Of a DNA stretch of 64,000 nucleotides, positions 44,143 to 51,639 are shown piece after piece. Under the pieces are notes generated by a model, which saw only the letters and a list, made by a program, of their open reading frames with translations, ran no database searches and was not told where the DNA came from. Positions within the stretch are counted from its first letter, which is position 1; each line of letters opens with the position of its first letter. The position numbers and the translations under genes were made by a program. The stretch is from Chitinophaga agrisoli (GTDB lineage Bacteria > Bacteroidota > Bacteroidia > Chitinophagales > Chitinophagaceae), in the NCBI RefSeq assembly GCF_008386695.1, contig NZ_VUOC01000004.1:3138576-3202575 (forward strand). The letters are read 5' to 3'.

Positions 44143-45111
44143 ATGAAAGAAGTGAGCTTTTTACTGACCAATGGCGTGCTTAAACCCAGTTCCTTATTTA
44201 CGGCCATAGAAGTTTTTGAAAAGGCTAACCAGTTTTATACAGAGCGGGGAGAGCGGCCCTTTTATAAGATTGAGATGGTGGGATCGGATCTCACACAACA
44301 CCTGCAAAATTCCTATTTCTCCATACAGGCCACCAGGGATATCAAAAGTGTAGGCAAAACAGACTGTATCATTATACCAGCTACGGAGTACAATAAGACG
44401 GCCATCCGGGATAGCAGTGAGATGATCGCCTGGATCGTGCAGCAATACAAGGAGGGCGCAGAGATAGCCAGTTTGTGCACAGGTGCATTCCTGCTAGCGG
44501 CTACCGGGCTGCTGAACGGTAAAGAATGCTCCACCCATTGGAAAGCACAGGAGGCGTTTATGCAGCTGTTCCCGGACTTACAATTATGCACGGATAAAGT
44601 GATCACGGATAGTAACGGCATCTATACGGCAGGCGGTGGCCTTTCCTCTCTTAACCTGGTATTATACCTTGTTGAGAAATACAATGGCCGGGAGGTGGCG
44701 TTATATTGCGCCAAGCTATTGCAAATAGATATTGACCGTCACTCACAATCGCCTTTTATCATCTTTAGCGGTCAGAAAGAACATCATGACGAGGAAATAA
44801 AGATGATCCAGGATTTTATTGAGACCAATATTGAAGAAAAAATGAGTGTAGACCAACTTGCTGACCGCTGTGATATGAACCGGGTAAATTTTTCGAGAAG
44901 ATTTAAAAGAGCCACCCGCACTTCTCCTATTGAATATATACAACGGGTTAAGATGGAAGCCGCGAAAAGAAGCCTGGAATCGGGCCGGAAAAATGTTAAT
45001 GAAGTGATGTACTCCGTTGGTTATGTAGATATAAAAGCCTTCCGGAATACATTTAAAAAAGTAACCGGCATTACGCCATGGGAATATAAAACCAAGTTTG
45101 GCCAGGCTTAG
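44143..45111 (+). CDS. GlxA-type transcriptional regulator (DJ-1/PfpI plus AraC)
   Basis: This 322-residue protein joins an N-terminal DJ-1/PfpI-like domain (residues 1-190, with LCTGAFLLAATGLLNG around the nucleophile-elbow Cys) to a C-terminal AraC helix-turn-helix pair (about 220-322, with DQLADRCDMNRVNFSRRFKR and VGYVDIKAFRNTFKKVTGITPWEYK-like sequence). Such regulators respond to small metabolites or stress. It is divergent from the NmrA-like operon, with both promoters in 104 bases, which makes that operon its likely target. Confidence 0.9.
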   Translation: MKEVSFLLTNGVLKPSSLFTAIEVFEKANQFYTERGERPFYKIEMVGSDLTQHLQNSYFSIQATRDIKSVGKTDCIIIPATEYNKTAIRDSSEMIAWIVQQYKEGAEIASLCTGAFLLAATGLLNGKECSTHWKAQEAFMQLFPDLQLCTDKVITDSNGIYTAGGGLSSLNLVLYLVEKYNGREVALYCAKLLQIDIDRHSQSPFIIFSGQKEHHDEEIKMIQDFIETNIEEKMSVDQLADRCDMNRVNFSRRFKRATRTSPIEYIQRVKMEAAKRSLESGRKNVNEVMYSVGYVDIKAFRNTFKKVTGITPWEYKTKFGQA

Positions 45112-45239
45112 ATCTGCTAATAATCAGATTGTTTGTCACCCATGCCGCCATTGTGAATGAACCCATCCCCATTATTGGTGAGTCTGCCGTTCTTTAAACG
45201 GGTGTAGCTTAGCGCCCTGAAACGGAAACACCATACTTT

Positions 45240-45932
45240 ATGCATATAAATCAAACCAACCGCCGCGATTTTCTGGGCAAGATCACCAGCGCGGCAGCCC
45301 TGATGACGATGGGAAACCTGGCAGCAGTAGCAGCACCCGTAGCCGCCGCCGGCCAACATTCGGCCATCCTTGCAGCCGGCCCGGACGAATGGCTTAAAAC
45401 CAATATTAGGGGAAAACACAAGGTAGTGGTAGACGCACCAGATCCGGCCAGCGACCATATATTTGGCGCGCCCAAGGTCATACTCCTGGGACAGGCAGAA
45501 ACCGGCACCTCTGAAAAAGACACGTCCATACTGGTGGTGTTGCGGTCAGAGGCCATCATTTTTGCCATGCAGGACTCCCTTTGGGAAAAATACAAGTTCG
45601 GCGAAACGCATAAGATCGTTGATCCCCGTACGAATGCCGTCAATAACCGCAATCCCTACTGGGAGACCAAACCGGATGATTTTAAGTTTCCGGGCTTTGG
45701 CGCGGTACCTATCGGTATACGCGATCTGCAGGCCAGCGGCGTTCTGTTCTGCGTTTGTGGCGTAGCGATCACTGTACACAGCGCCATGGCCGCCCAACAA
45801 AGCAACCGCAGTGAAGCTGATGTTAAAAAAGAATGGCTGGACGCACTGATCCCCGGCGTGCAGCTAATGCCCTCTGGCGTTTGGGCAACCACGCGGGCAC
45901 AGGAATATGGTTGTTCTTACATCCCAGGATAA
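45240..45932 (+). CDS. Tat-exported DsrE-like protein
   Basis: This 230-residue protein has a twin-arginine signal (NRRDFLGKITSAAALMTMG) and a mature domain with a DsrE-like arrangement: a first segment ILVVLRSEAIIFAMQD and later a Cys-containing LFCVCGVAITVHSAMAAQQ (Cys179 and Cys181 as a possible sulfur-carrying site). DsrE-family proteins move sulfur as protein-bound persulfides. Its reading frame overlaps the next gene, a TsdA-like cytochrome, by 26 bases. The pair therefore suggests a periplasmic sulfur-oxidation step. The DsrE assignment is moderate; the coupling is well supported by the overlap. Confidence 0.65.
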   Translation: MHINQTNRRDFLGKITSAAALMTMGNLAAVAAPVAAAGQHSAILAAGPDEWLKTNIRGKHKVVVDAPDPASDHIFGAPKVILLGQAETGTSEKDTSILVVLRSEAIIFAMQDSLWEKYKFGETHKIVDPRTNAVNNRNPYWETKPDDFKFPGFGAVPIGIRDLQASGVLFCVCGVAITVHSAMAAQQSNRSEADVKKEWLDALIPGVQLMPSGVWATTRAQEYGCSYIPG

Positions 45933-46935
45933 TAGTAGTGTTAGTGTGAGAGAACATTGGTTTCCCGTCTTGTTGATTATTGTTGTTGTCCTTGTTGGCG
46001 GGGAAGAGCTGGTCACCGGGCTGCAACAGCGGCGCCGGGAGGAGCAGGCTTTCCCCGCCTATACGGCAGGCAGCCCGGCCGACAGCGCCTGGCGTGGTCC
46101 CGATAAATATGAGATCCCCAGGACCAGCGACAGCGGCCGGCTGATCTGGTATGGTCATGAACTGATAGCGCATACCTCCCACTACCTGGGGCCCAGGGGT
46201 ACCGTACGGCAGATCTCCAATGGTATGAACTGCCAGAACTGTCATCTGGATGGCGGTACCGTTCCTTACGGGAATAATTACGGTAAGGTGTACACGACCT
46301 ATCCGCAGTTCAGGGCGCGGAATAATGGCATACAAACTATTTACGACCGCATCAACGACTGTTTGCAACGCAGTCTTAACGGGCAACCGCTGGACAGCAG
46401 CAGCCGGGAGATGCAGGCCATTTATGCATATATCCGGTGGCTGGCCCACGGCATGCAGCATGGAGAAGTACAGCGTGGCACCAGCCTGATGCAGCTTGCC
46501 TATCTGGACCGGGCAGCAGATCCGGTGGCTGGCAGAAAGGTATATATGCAATATTGCCAGCGCTGTCATGGGGCTGAGGGGCAGGGACAACCGGCTCCCG
46601 GAGCGGATGAGTATACATACCCGCCGTTATGGGGACAGCACAGTTATAATGACGGTGCAGGTATGTACCGTTTGCGCAGCTTTGCCGGTTTTGTAAAGAA
46701 TAATATGCCTTTTGGAACGGATTATCACTCTCCGGCACTTAGCGATGCGGAAGCCTGGGATGTGGCAGCGTATATAAACAGTCAGCCCCGGCCGCATTTT
46801 GACCAGAGCAGGGATTGGCAGGAGCTATCTAAAAAACCTGTGGATGCGCCGTATGGGCCTTATGCGGATACTTTTTCCGAAGCGCAGCATAAGTATGGGC
46901 CGTGGAAGCCGGTTGTGAAGGCGCGTGGGAAATGA
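45907..46935 (+). CDS. TsdA-like dihaem c-type cytochrome
   Basis: This 342-residue protein has an N-terminal membrane anchor (residues 19-31) and two haem c sites: CQNCH (Cys109, Cys112, His113) and CQRCH (Cys217, Cys220, His221). A conserved Cys152 in RINDCLQRSLNG lies 39 residues after His113, and Met267 in NNMPFG lies 46 after His221. This matches the expected axial ligands of thiosulfate dehydrogenase TsdA, where haem 1 is His/Cys-ligated and haem 2 His/Met-ligated. It should oxidise thiosulfate to tetrathionate or the reverse. The start at 45907 overlaps the upstream gene. A GTG at 45946 is an alternative. Confidence 0.75.
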   Translation: MVVLTSQDNSSVSVREHWFPVLLIIVVVLVGGEELVTGLQQRRREEQAFPAYTAGSPADSAWRGPDKYEIPRTSDSGRLIWYGHELIAHTSHYLGPRGTVRQISNGMNCQNCHLDGGTVPYGNNYGKVYTTYPQFRARNNGIQTIYDRINDCLQRSLNGQPLDSSSREMQAIYAYIRWLAHGMQHGEVQRGTSLMQLAYLDRAADPVAGRKVYMQYCQRCHGAEGQGQPAPGADEYTYPPLWGQHSYNDGAGMYRLRSFAGFVKNNMPFGTDYHSPALSDAEAWDVAAYINSQPRPHFDQSRDWQELSKKPVDAPYGPYADTFSEAQHKYGPWKPVVKARGK

Positions 46936-46991
46936 TGGGATCAGGTATATTCCAGCCCGTACATACGCCCCTAATATAAAATCTGCTTTAG

Positions 46992-47615
46992 CTACCCACG
47001 CCGTGTTGCCATCGACGGAGCATGTTTTCTGGGCCGCGCTCTTCTGTTACGGCGCCTCCAGGACGTAATGCTTCTGTTGGGATAAGACCTGGCGGGTGTG
47101 AGGTTGTTAAAGATAAGCGCCACCATGAGCAGGATGAGGCAACCGGTTAGTACCGGCGACAATACGTACCAGTAACCCAGGCTTTTGATCTTCTCTGAGC
47201 CGATGACAGCTATCAGGGCGGTAGCGCCGCCGGGCGGATGTAATGTTTTTGTGATCTGCATGGCTACTATCGACAATGCGGCGGCCAGCGGGGCAGTGAT
47301 CCAGATTATATCCGCCAGCAGCATATGCACGGTAACGCCCACCAGGGCAGATACCACATGACCGCCCACCAGGTTGCGGGGCTGCGCCAGGGGGCTTTGT
47401 ATAGCGCCATATACCAGTACGCTGGAGGCCCCAAATGATCCTATCAGGAATATATTCTCTTCTTTGCCCAGTGTAAGCCCCTGTAACCAGGCAATAGCGC
47501 CGATGCCTACCATAGCGCCCAGTGCGGACCAAAATTGTTCCCGGTAGTCTACGAGTGTTTCCCGGTATATAATATAACGTGATATGCGCAGTCCGCGCTT
47601 TATCTTATGCTTCAT
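46992..47615 (-). CDS. HPP-family membrane protein
   Basis: This 207-residue protein has four hydrophobic segments and the signature HPPGGATALIAV after KTLHPP, typical of the HPP family. Plastid members transport nitrite; bacterial members are uncharacterised. The last 35 residues are unusually basic (RRRNRRARPRKH), which is not general in the family. It is 21 bases downstream of the Crp/Fnr gene, so it is probably in the same transcript and under the same regulator. Confidence 0.82.
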   Translation of the reverse strand: MKHKIKRGLRISRYIIYRETLVDYREQFWSALGAMVGIGAIAWLQGLTLGKEENIFLIGSFGASSVLVYGAIQSPLAQPRNLVGGHVVSALVGVTVHMLLADIIWITAPLAAALSIVAMQITKTLHPPGGATALIAVIGSEKIKSLGYWYVLSPVLTGCLILLMVALIFNNLTPARSYPNRSITSWRRRNRRARPRKHAPSMATRRG

Positions 47616-47636
47616 GTAAAACTCTACAGTACCTGT

Positions 47637-48314
47637 TTATTGTATAAATGATCTTAGCTTATCCTCATTTACGATCCGGATACGCTTGCCAATGGTCTCA
47701 ATGATGGCAGCGTTGATCCATTCCGTGAAGATCTTAAAAACGGTTTCATAAATAGTACCGGCATAGGAGGCTATATCCTGTCTGGAAACGGTGAGGCTGA
47801 TAAAGCCTTCTTCATCCCTCCCGAATGTTTTGTTCAGCATTAATATGGATTCTGCTGTACGGCCTTTTACATCCAGGTGGGCAAGATCACTCATACGCTG
47901 TTCCGCCCGTTGCAGCTCAGCGGCGTATACCTGCATGAGGCGATAGCTTAGGGCAGGGTTGGTAGCCAGGCTGTTTTGCAGGTGATCATGGGGGATGCAG
48001 CATATTTTTGTAGGCTCCAGAGCCGTAGCGGACACACGGAACGTGGTATCCCCAAAACCGCGTATACCAATCACATCCCCTCCAGTAGCGAAGCGGATGA
48101 TGAGCTCTTTCTGATCTACCCATTGTTTATGCACCTTTACGGCTCCGGACAAGGTAAAAAACATGCCCCGCACCGGATCTCCTTCGGCAAAGATCTGTTC
48201 CCCTTTCTTAAACAGCAGCGTTTGCTTTTTTAGGGCTGTTAATTCCTTCCATTCGGGAATACAGGCCTGACAGAAGAGGCAGCTGGCAAGGTCGCAAGTT
48301 GCTTTAGAATCCAT
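47637..48314 (-). CDS. Crp/Fnr-family regulator with N-terminal Cys cluster
   Basis: This 225-residue protein has a cyclic-nucleotide-binding-type sensor domain (about residues 25-145, with IFAEGDPVRGMFFTLSGAVKV) and a Crp-type winged helix near the C-terminus (SRQDIASYAGTIYETVFKIF). The N-terminus contains four Cys, in CDLASCLFCQAC (Cys7, 12, 15 and 18). The spacing is not that of E. coli FNR, but an iron-sulfur or metal site is plausible, and Bacteroidota have similar proteins near respiratory or anion genes. Two palindromes lie in its promoter region, suggesting autoregulation together with control of the divergent CLC gene. Confidence 0.85.
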   Translation of the reverse strand: MDSKATCDLASCLFCQACIPEWKELTALKKQTLLFKKGEQIFAEGDPVRGMFFTLSGAVKVHKQWVDQKELIIRFATGGDVIGIRGFGDTTFRVSATALEPTKICCIPHDHLQNSLATNPALSYRLMQVYAAELQRAEQRMSDLAHLDVKGRTAESILMLNKTFGRDEEGFISLTVSRQDIASYAGTIYETVFKIFTEWINAAIIETIGKRIRIVNEDKLRSFIQ

Positions 48315-48344
48315 TTTTATTGCTTTTACAGCATTTTTTCAGGT

Positions 48345-48352
48345 CAAAATTA
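48345..48352 (-). promoter_or_regulatory. -7 promoter element of the Crp/Fnr gene
   Basis: On the minus strand TAATTTTG matches TAnnTTTG exactly. CAA at 48376-48378 (TTG on the minus strand) lies 23 bases upstream as a possible -33 box. The start codon is 31 bases downstream at 48314. Confidence 0.5.
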
Positions 48353-48393
48353 ATATTATTCACCAAATAATATTGCAAAAGCAATACTTTTGC
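48352..48393. promoter_or_regulatory. Overlapping palindromic operators between crp/fnr and clc
   Basis: Three inverted repeats overlap here. AATATTATT and AATAATATT (48352-48360, 48366-48374) are perfect nine-base arms with a five-base spacer. ATTGC and GCAAT with a four-base spacer (48372-48385) have the 5-4-5 geometry of FNR-type sites. GCAAAAG and CTTTTGC (48375-48381, 48387-48393) are seven-base arms. They fill the gap between the -7 boxes of the two genes, so a bound regulator would affect both directions. Confidence 0.6.
48385..48392 (+). promoter_or_regulatory. -7 promoter element of the CLC gene
   Basis: TACTTTTG matches TAnnTTTG exactly and lies 14 bases before the ATG at 48406. 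No -33 box is obvious, as would be expected for an activator-dependent promoter. It overlaps the last palindrome arm. Confidence 0.5.
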
Positions 48394-48405
48394 AGTGTAA
48401 ACGAG

Positions 48406-50091
48406 ATGCAAATAATGAAAAAACATGACGAAAGTATCCCTTTAGCGCCATCTATGAGCCCTATTATGGGGAAAAAGAGCGTACAAACGCCGGGGGGCGT
48501 AGATAAACGGGTCCTTTATTTAAGTATCCAGGCCATCTTCAACGCCTTGGTTATCGGATTGATTGCCAAAGGGTTAGTGTACCTGATTGACCTGATCACC
48601 AATATTTCTTTTTATGGTAAGTTCACCTTTGAGCCCATGAGCCCGGCCAATAATAATCTGGGGCTTACGGTAATTGCCATTCCTATTATCGGCAGCCTGA
48701 TAGTAGGGGTAATTGCCAGGTATGGCTCTAAGGCGGTACGGGGGCACGGGATCCCGGAAGCGATGGAGAAGATCATCCTTGACGATAGTAAGATACCACC
48801 ATTGATCACCTTATTAAAGCCATTATCTGCCGCCATCTCCATAGGCACAGGCGGCCCGTTTGGGGCAGAAGGGCCGATCATTGCCACGGGTGGAGCCTTT
48901 GGTTCCTTTACGGGGCAGATCATGCACATCACCGCTACGGAGCGGAAGATCATGCTGAGCGCCGGCGCCTGTGCCGGTATGGCCGCCATCTTTGGCAGTC
49001 CGCTGGCGGCCGTGCTACTGGCTATTGAGTTACTCCTCTTTGAATTTTCTGCACGTTCTATCATCCCGGTAGCGCTGGCCTGTATTACCGGCGCGGGTAT
49101 GCATATCTGGTTATTTGGGCATGATCCCGTATTTGCCATGGGAGCTATCCCCGCTCCATCAGACAGCGCATTGCTGGTGTATGTGGGCATGGGCTTACTG
49201 ATAGGCGTAATTGCGGCACTTGTTTCCAAATCCGTATATGCGGTGGAGGACCTTTTTGAGAAACTGCCTATCCACTGGATGTGGTGGCCTGCACTTGGCG
49301 CTATTGCGGTAGGCGTAGTAGGTTATTTTGCACCGTTTACCATGGGCGTAGGTTATGATAATATCCAACACCTACTGGAAGGTAATCTGCCACTGGCAGC
49401 CCTATTGTCCCTATGCCTGTTGAAATACATTTCGTGGGTGATATCGCTGGGAAGCGGTACATCCGGCGGTACCCTGGCGCCGTTGTTCACAATTGGGGGC
49501 GCAGCGGGCGCTTTAATTGGATTGGTGATATTGCACGTGTTCCCCGGATCAGGTATTACGCTGGCCACTGCCGCGTTGGTAGGTATGGCGGCTATGTTTG
49601 CCGGCGCATCCCGGGCATTGCTGACCTCTATTGTATTTGCGCTGGAGACCACTGGTCAGCCGAATGGCTTGTTGCCTTTATTAGGCGCCTGTATTGCTGC
49701 TTATTTTGTTTCGTTCTTCCTGATGAAGGGCAGCATTATGACCGAGAAGATCAGGCGGCGTGGTGTTAGTACACCTGATACGTATGAATCGGACCTGTTA
49801 CGGCATACTACAGCTAAGGAGATCATGACGCCAGTAGCTGAACAAACAACCGCCCTTCATGCAGTAAGGGAAAATGACGACCTGGGCGCCTGTATGCAGC
49901 TAATGGGCGAGTATGGCGTGAGTGAGTTGCTGGTAACAGATGACGCCGGCCATGTAAAGGGGATGTTGAATGCAACCAGCCTGATCAAATACTATAGCGA
50001 TCAAAGGGCGATTGCAGAAAGATATGAAGCGCCGGTGCGCACCAAGCGGTTTATTATACGTACCAGGCGGCTGATGCATGCCAAACGGTAG
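48406..50091 (+). CDS. CLC-family anion transporter with C-terminal CBS domain
   Basis: This 561-residue membrane protein is a CLC channel/exchanger homologue. Conserved segments are GHGIPEAM (near residue 113), GTGGPFGAEGPIIATGG with the gating Glu155, and GSGTSGGTLAPLFTIGG near residue 360. The first, usually GSGIP, has His in place of the anion-coordinating Ser. A CBS domain (about residues 478-545, with AKEIMTPV and MGEYGVSELLVTDD) occupies the C-terminus. Starts at 48406 and 48415 are possible; the upstream TTG lies before the -7 box and is rejected. The gene is divergent from the Crp/Fnr gene and probably under its control. The transported anion is unknown. Confidence 0.9.
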   Translation: MQIMKKHDESIPLAPSMSPIMGKKSVQTPGGVDKRVLYLSIQAIFNALVIGLIAKGLVYLIDLITNISFYGKFTFEPMSPANNNLGLTVIAIPIIGSLIVGVIARYGSKAVRGHGIPEAMEKIILDDSKIPPLITLLKPLSAAISIGTGGPFGAEGPIIATGGAFGSFTGQIMHITATERKIMLSAGACAGMAAIFGSPLAAVLLAIELLLFEFSARSIIPVALACITGAGMHIWLFGHDPVFAMGAIPAPSDSALLVYVGMGLLIGVIAALVSKSVYAVEDLFEKLPIHWMWWPALGAIAVGVVGYFAPFTMGVGYDNIQHLLEGNLPLAALLSLCLLKYISWVISLGSGTSGGTLAPLFTIGGAAGALIGLVILHVFPGSGITLATAALVGMAAMFAGASRALLTSIVFALETTGQPNGLLPLLGACIAAYFVSFFLMKGSIMTEKIRRRGVSTPDTYESDLLRHTTAKEIMTPVAEQTTALHAVRENDDLGACMQLMGEYGVSELLVTDDAGHVKGMLNATSLIKYYSDQRAIAERYEAPVRTKRFIIRTRRLMHAKR

Positions 50092-50115
50092 AAGATAATA
50101 GCTTATAAAAGTAAG

Positions 50116-50152
50116 GAAGCCTTCAAGTCGTAAGACCTGAAGGCTTCTTTAG
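50116..50152 (+). terminator. Rho-independent terminator of the CLC gene
   Basis: Ten-base arms GAAGCCTTCA and TGAAGGCTTC (50116-50125 and 50138-50147) are followed by TTTAGTTT. Confidence 0.8.
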
Positions 50153-50180
50153 TTTCATGAAATGCCTGATGCGGACAGCA

Positions 50181-50537
50181 TCAATTTTCTGCGAACAGGT
50201 GGGGATAACCAGCCTTTAGCTCATCGCAGTCCGTGTACAACCTCTCGATGAACACATCCAGGCTATCCTCCTTCAGATCCGAAGCCAGCATGTTCCAGTA
50301 CTCACGGGAAAAGTTCTCTTTAGTGAGCGTTTCCGGTGTTACCTGTGGCATGGGCGTGCAACACTTGAATGGACTGGTACCCGGCGGGAACCCGACGAGA
50401 TCCATTGCCATCTCGAATAACTCAAGGCAATCCAGCGCGCCAATGTGTATGCTTTCCCCGGCTAAACGATCAATGCAGTCGCAAACTTCAATGTGCTTTG
50501 TCAGCAGTTTTTTAATCACCTCGTGATTAGGTTTCAT
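50181..50537 (-). CDS. Hypothetical protein
   Basis: This 118-residue protein is mainly helical and acidic with five Cys: Cys19 and Cys21 in EVCDCIDRLA, one in DCLEL, and Cys in PFKCCTP. The C-terminal half has YWNMLASDLKEDSLDVFIERLY. No family was recognised. A metal- or disulfide-binding role would be a guess. It is on its own, converging on the CLC terminator. Confidence 0.55.
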   Translation of the reverse strand: MKPNHEVIKKLLTKHIEVCDCIDRLAGESIHIGALDCLELFEMAMDLVGFPPGTSPFKCCTPMPQVTPETLTKENFSREYWNMLASDLKEDSLDVFIERLYTDCDELKAGYPHLFAEN

Positions 50538-50752
50538 GGAATTTATATTTACGGTTAAAAAAAACTAATGGATCAACGGGTGATAAAATGGCCGGGCCAA
50601 CTATTCAAGCATCTATATACGTTAGTGACGTTAGGTAAGGATTTATTTCCGGCAGAAAAAATTGATGATTTGAGCTTTATACCGCAAACGTTAATTACTT
50701 GTTATTGCCAGCTAATATTTCCTTACATTAATAGTCCTAAAATCCTATACAT

Positions 50753-51550
50753 ATGAGCGATGCATCACAGCGGGCCGCTATGCCCAGCGGGACCCACACT
50801 GTTCTTGACAGACGGAACGTACACAATGCCAACCGCAACCTACTAAACATTGTTAAACCCGGGGATACTGTACTGGATGTTGGCTGTGGAGCCGGTTCCA
50901 TTACTGCCGGCATAGCGGAACTGACAGGCGCAGGCGGGCAGGTAACGGGGATAGATACCAGCCAGGAGCTCATCAACCGGGCCAGGGAAAACTTTAGTCA
51001 TTTAGATAATATGCATTTTGAAGTAGCGGATATTAACACCTATCAGCCGCAAAAGCAATTCAATGTGATCACCACGGCGCGTGTGCTGCAATGGGTGGAT
51101 AATCCGGCACAGCTTATTAACAGGATGGTACAATTGCTGGAAAAGGACGGGCATATCACCATACTCGATTACAATCATGAGCGGATACAATGGTCGCCGG
51201 CCATACCTGCCAGCATGCAGCAGTTCTACCAGGCGTTCCTGCAATGGCGGGCGGATGCGGGTATGGATAACCAAATAGCGGATCACCTGGCCGGCCTGCT
51301 TACTCAACAGGGGCTTACGGTAGTACGTATGGAGGACTTGTCAGAAAAGGCGGTAAAAGGCGAACCAGGCTTCCGGGAGGACCTGGATATATGGGCAAAG
51401 GTAGCGGAGACCAGGGGACAGCAACTGGTGAAGGATGGATATATTACGGAAGACCTGCGGCTAAAGGCTATTGCGGAGTACCGCAGCTGGATAGATACCG
51501 GGGCTGAAACCATGACGCTTTACCTGCTGGCGCTGACTGCCAGGCGCTAA
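50753..51550 (+). CDS. Class I SAM-dependent methyltransferase
   Basis: This 265-residue protein has the SAM-binding motif I VLDVGCGAGSITAGI around residues 40-54 and the later acidic and aromatic motifs (GIDTSQELINRAR, the VADINTYQPQ segment and ITTARVLQWVDNP). The pattern is that of UbiE/COQ5-like or small-molecule methyltransferases. The substrate is not known. It is monocistronic. Confidence 0.9.
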   Translation: MSDASQRAAMPSGTHTVLDRRNVHNANRNLLNIVKPGDTVLDVGCGAGSITAGIAELTGAGGQVTGIDTSQELINRARENFSHLDNMHFEVADINTYQPQKQFNVITTARVLQWVDNPAQLINRMVQLLEKDGHITILDYNHERIQWSPAIPASMQQFYQAFLQWRADAGMDNQIADHLAGLLTQQGLTVVRMEDLSEKAVKGEPGFREDLDIWAKVAETRGQQLVKDGYITEDLRLKAIAEYRSWIDTGAETMTLYLLALTARR

Positions 51551-51593
51551 CTCCGCAAAAAGCGGCTCCCCGCGGCCGTTTTGAACAATATGG

Positions 51594-51635
51594 TTGCTAT
51601 AGCTGTTATATAATAACCCCTAACGGCTATAGCAA
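51594..51635 (+). promoter_or_regulatory. Perfect inverted repeat before the giant adhesin gene
   Basis: Arms TTGCTATAGC (51594-51603) and GCTATAGCAA (51626-51635) are perfect ten-base complements, with a 22-base spacer that itself contains GTTAT/ATAAC. The second arm ends four bases before the start codon, so the RNA hairpin could block the ribosome or act as an operator. Confidence 0.45.
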
Positions 51636-51639
51636 TCAT

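Noticed and set aside
48373-48405. TTG start for the CLC gene
   Set aside because: It lies upstream of the -7 promoter box, which would place the start codon outside the transcript.
50568-50756. A 62-codon plus-strand frame ending just inside the methyltransferase start
   Set aside because: Composition is not protein-like, it overlaps the real start codon and there is no supporting family or promoter.
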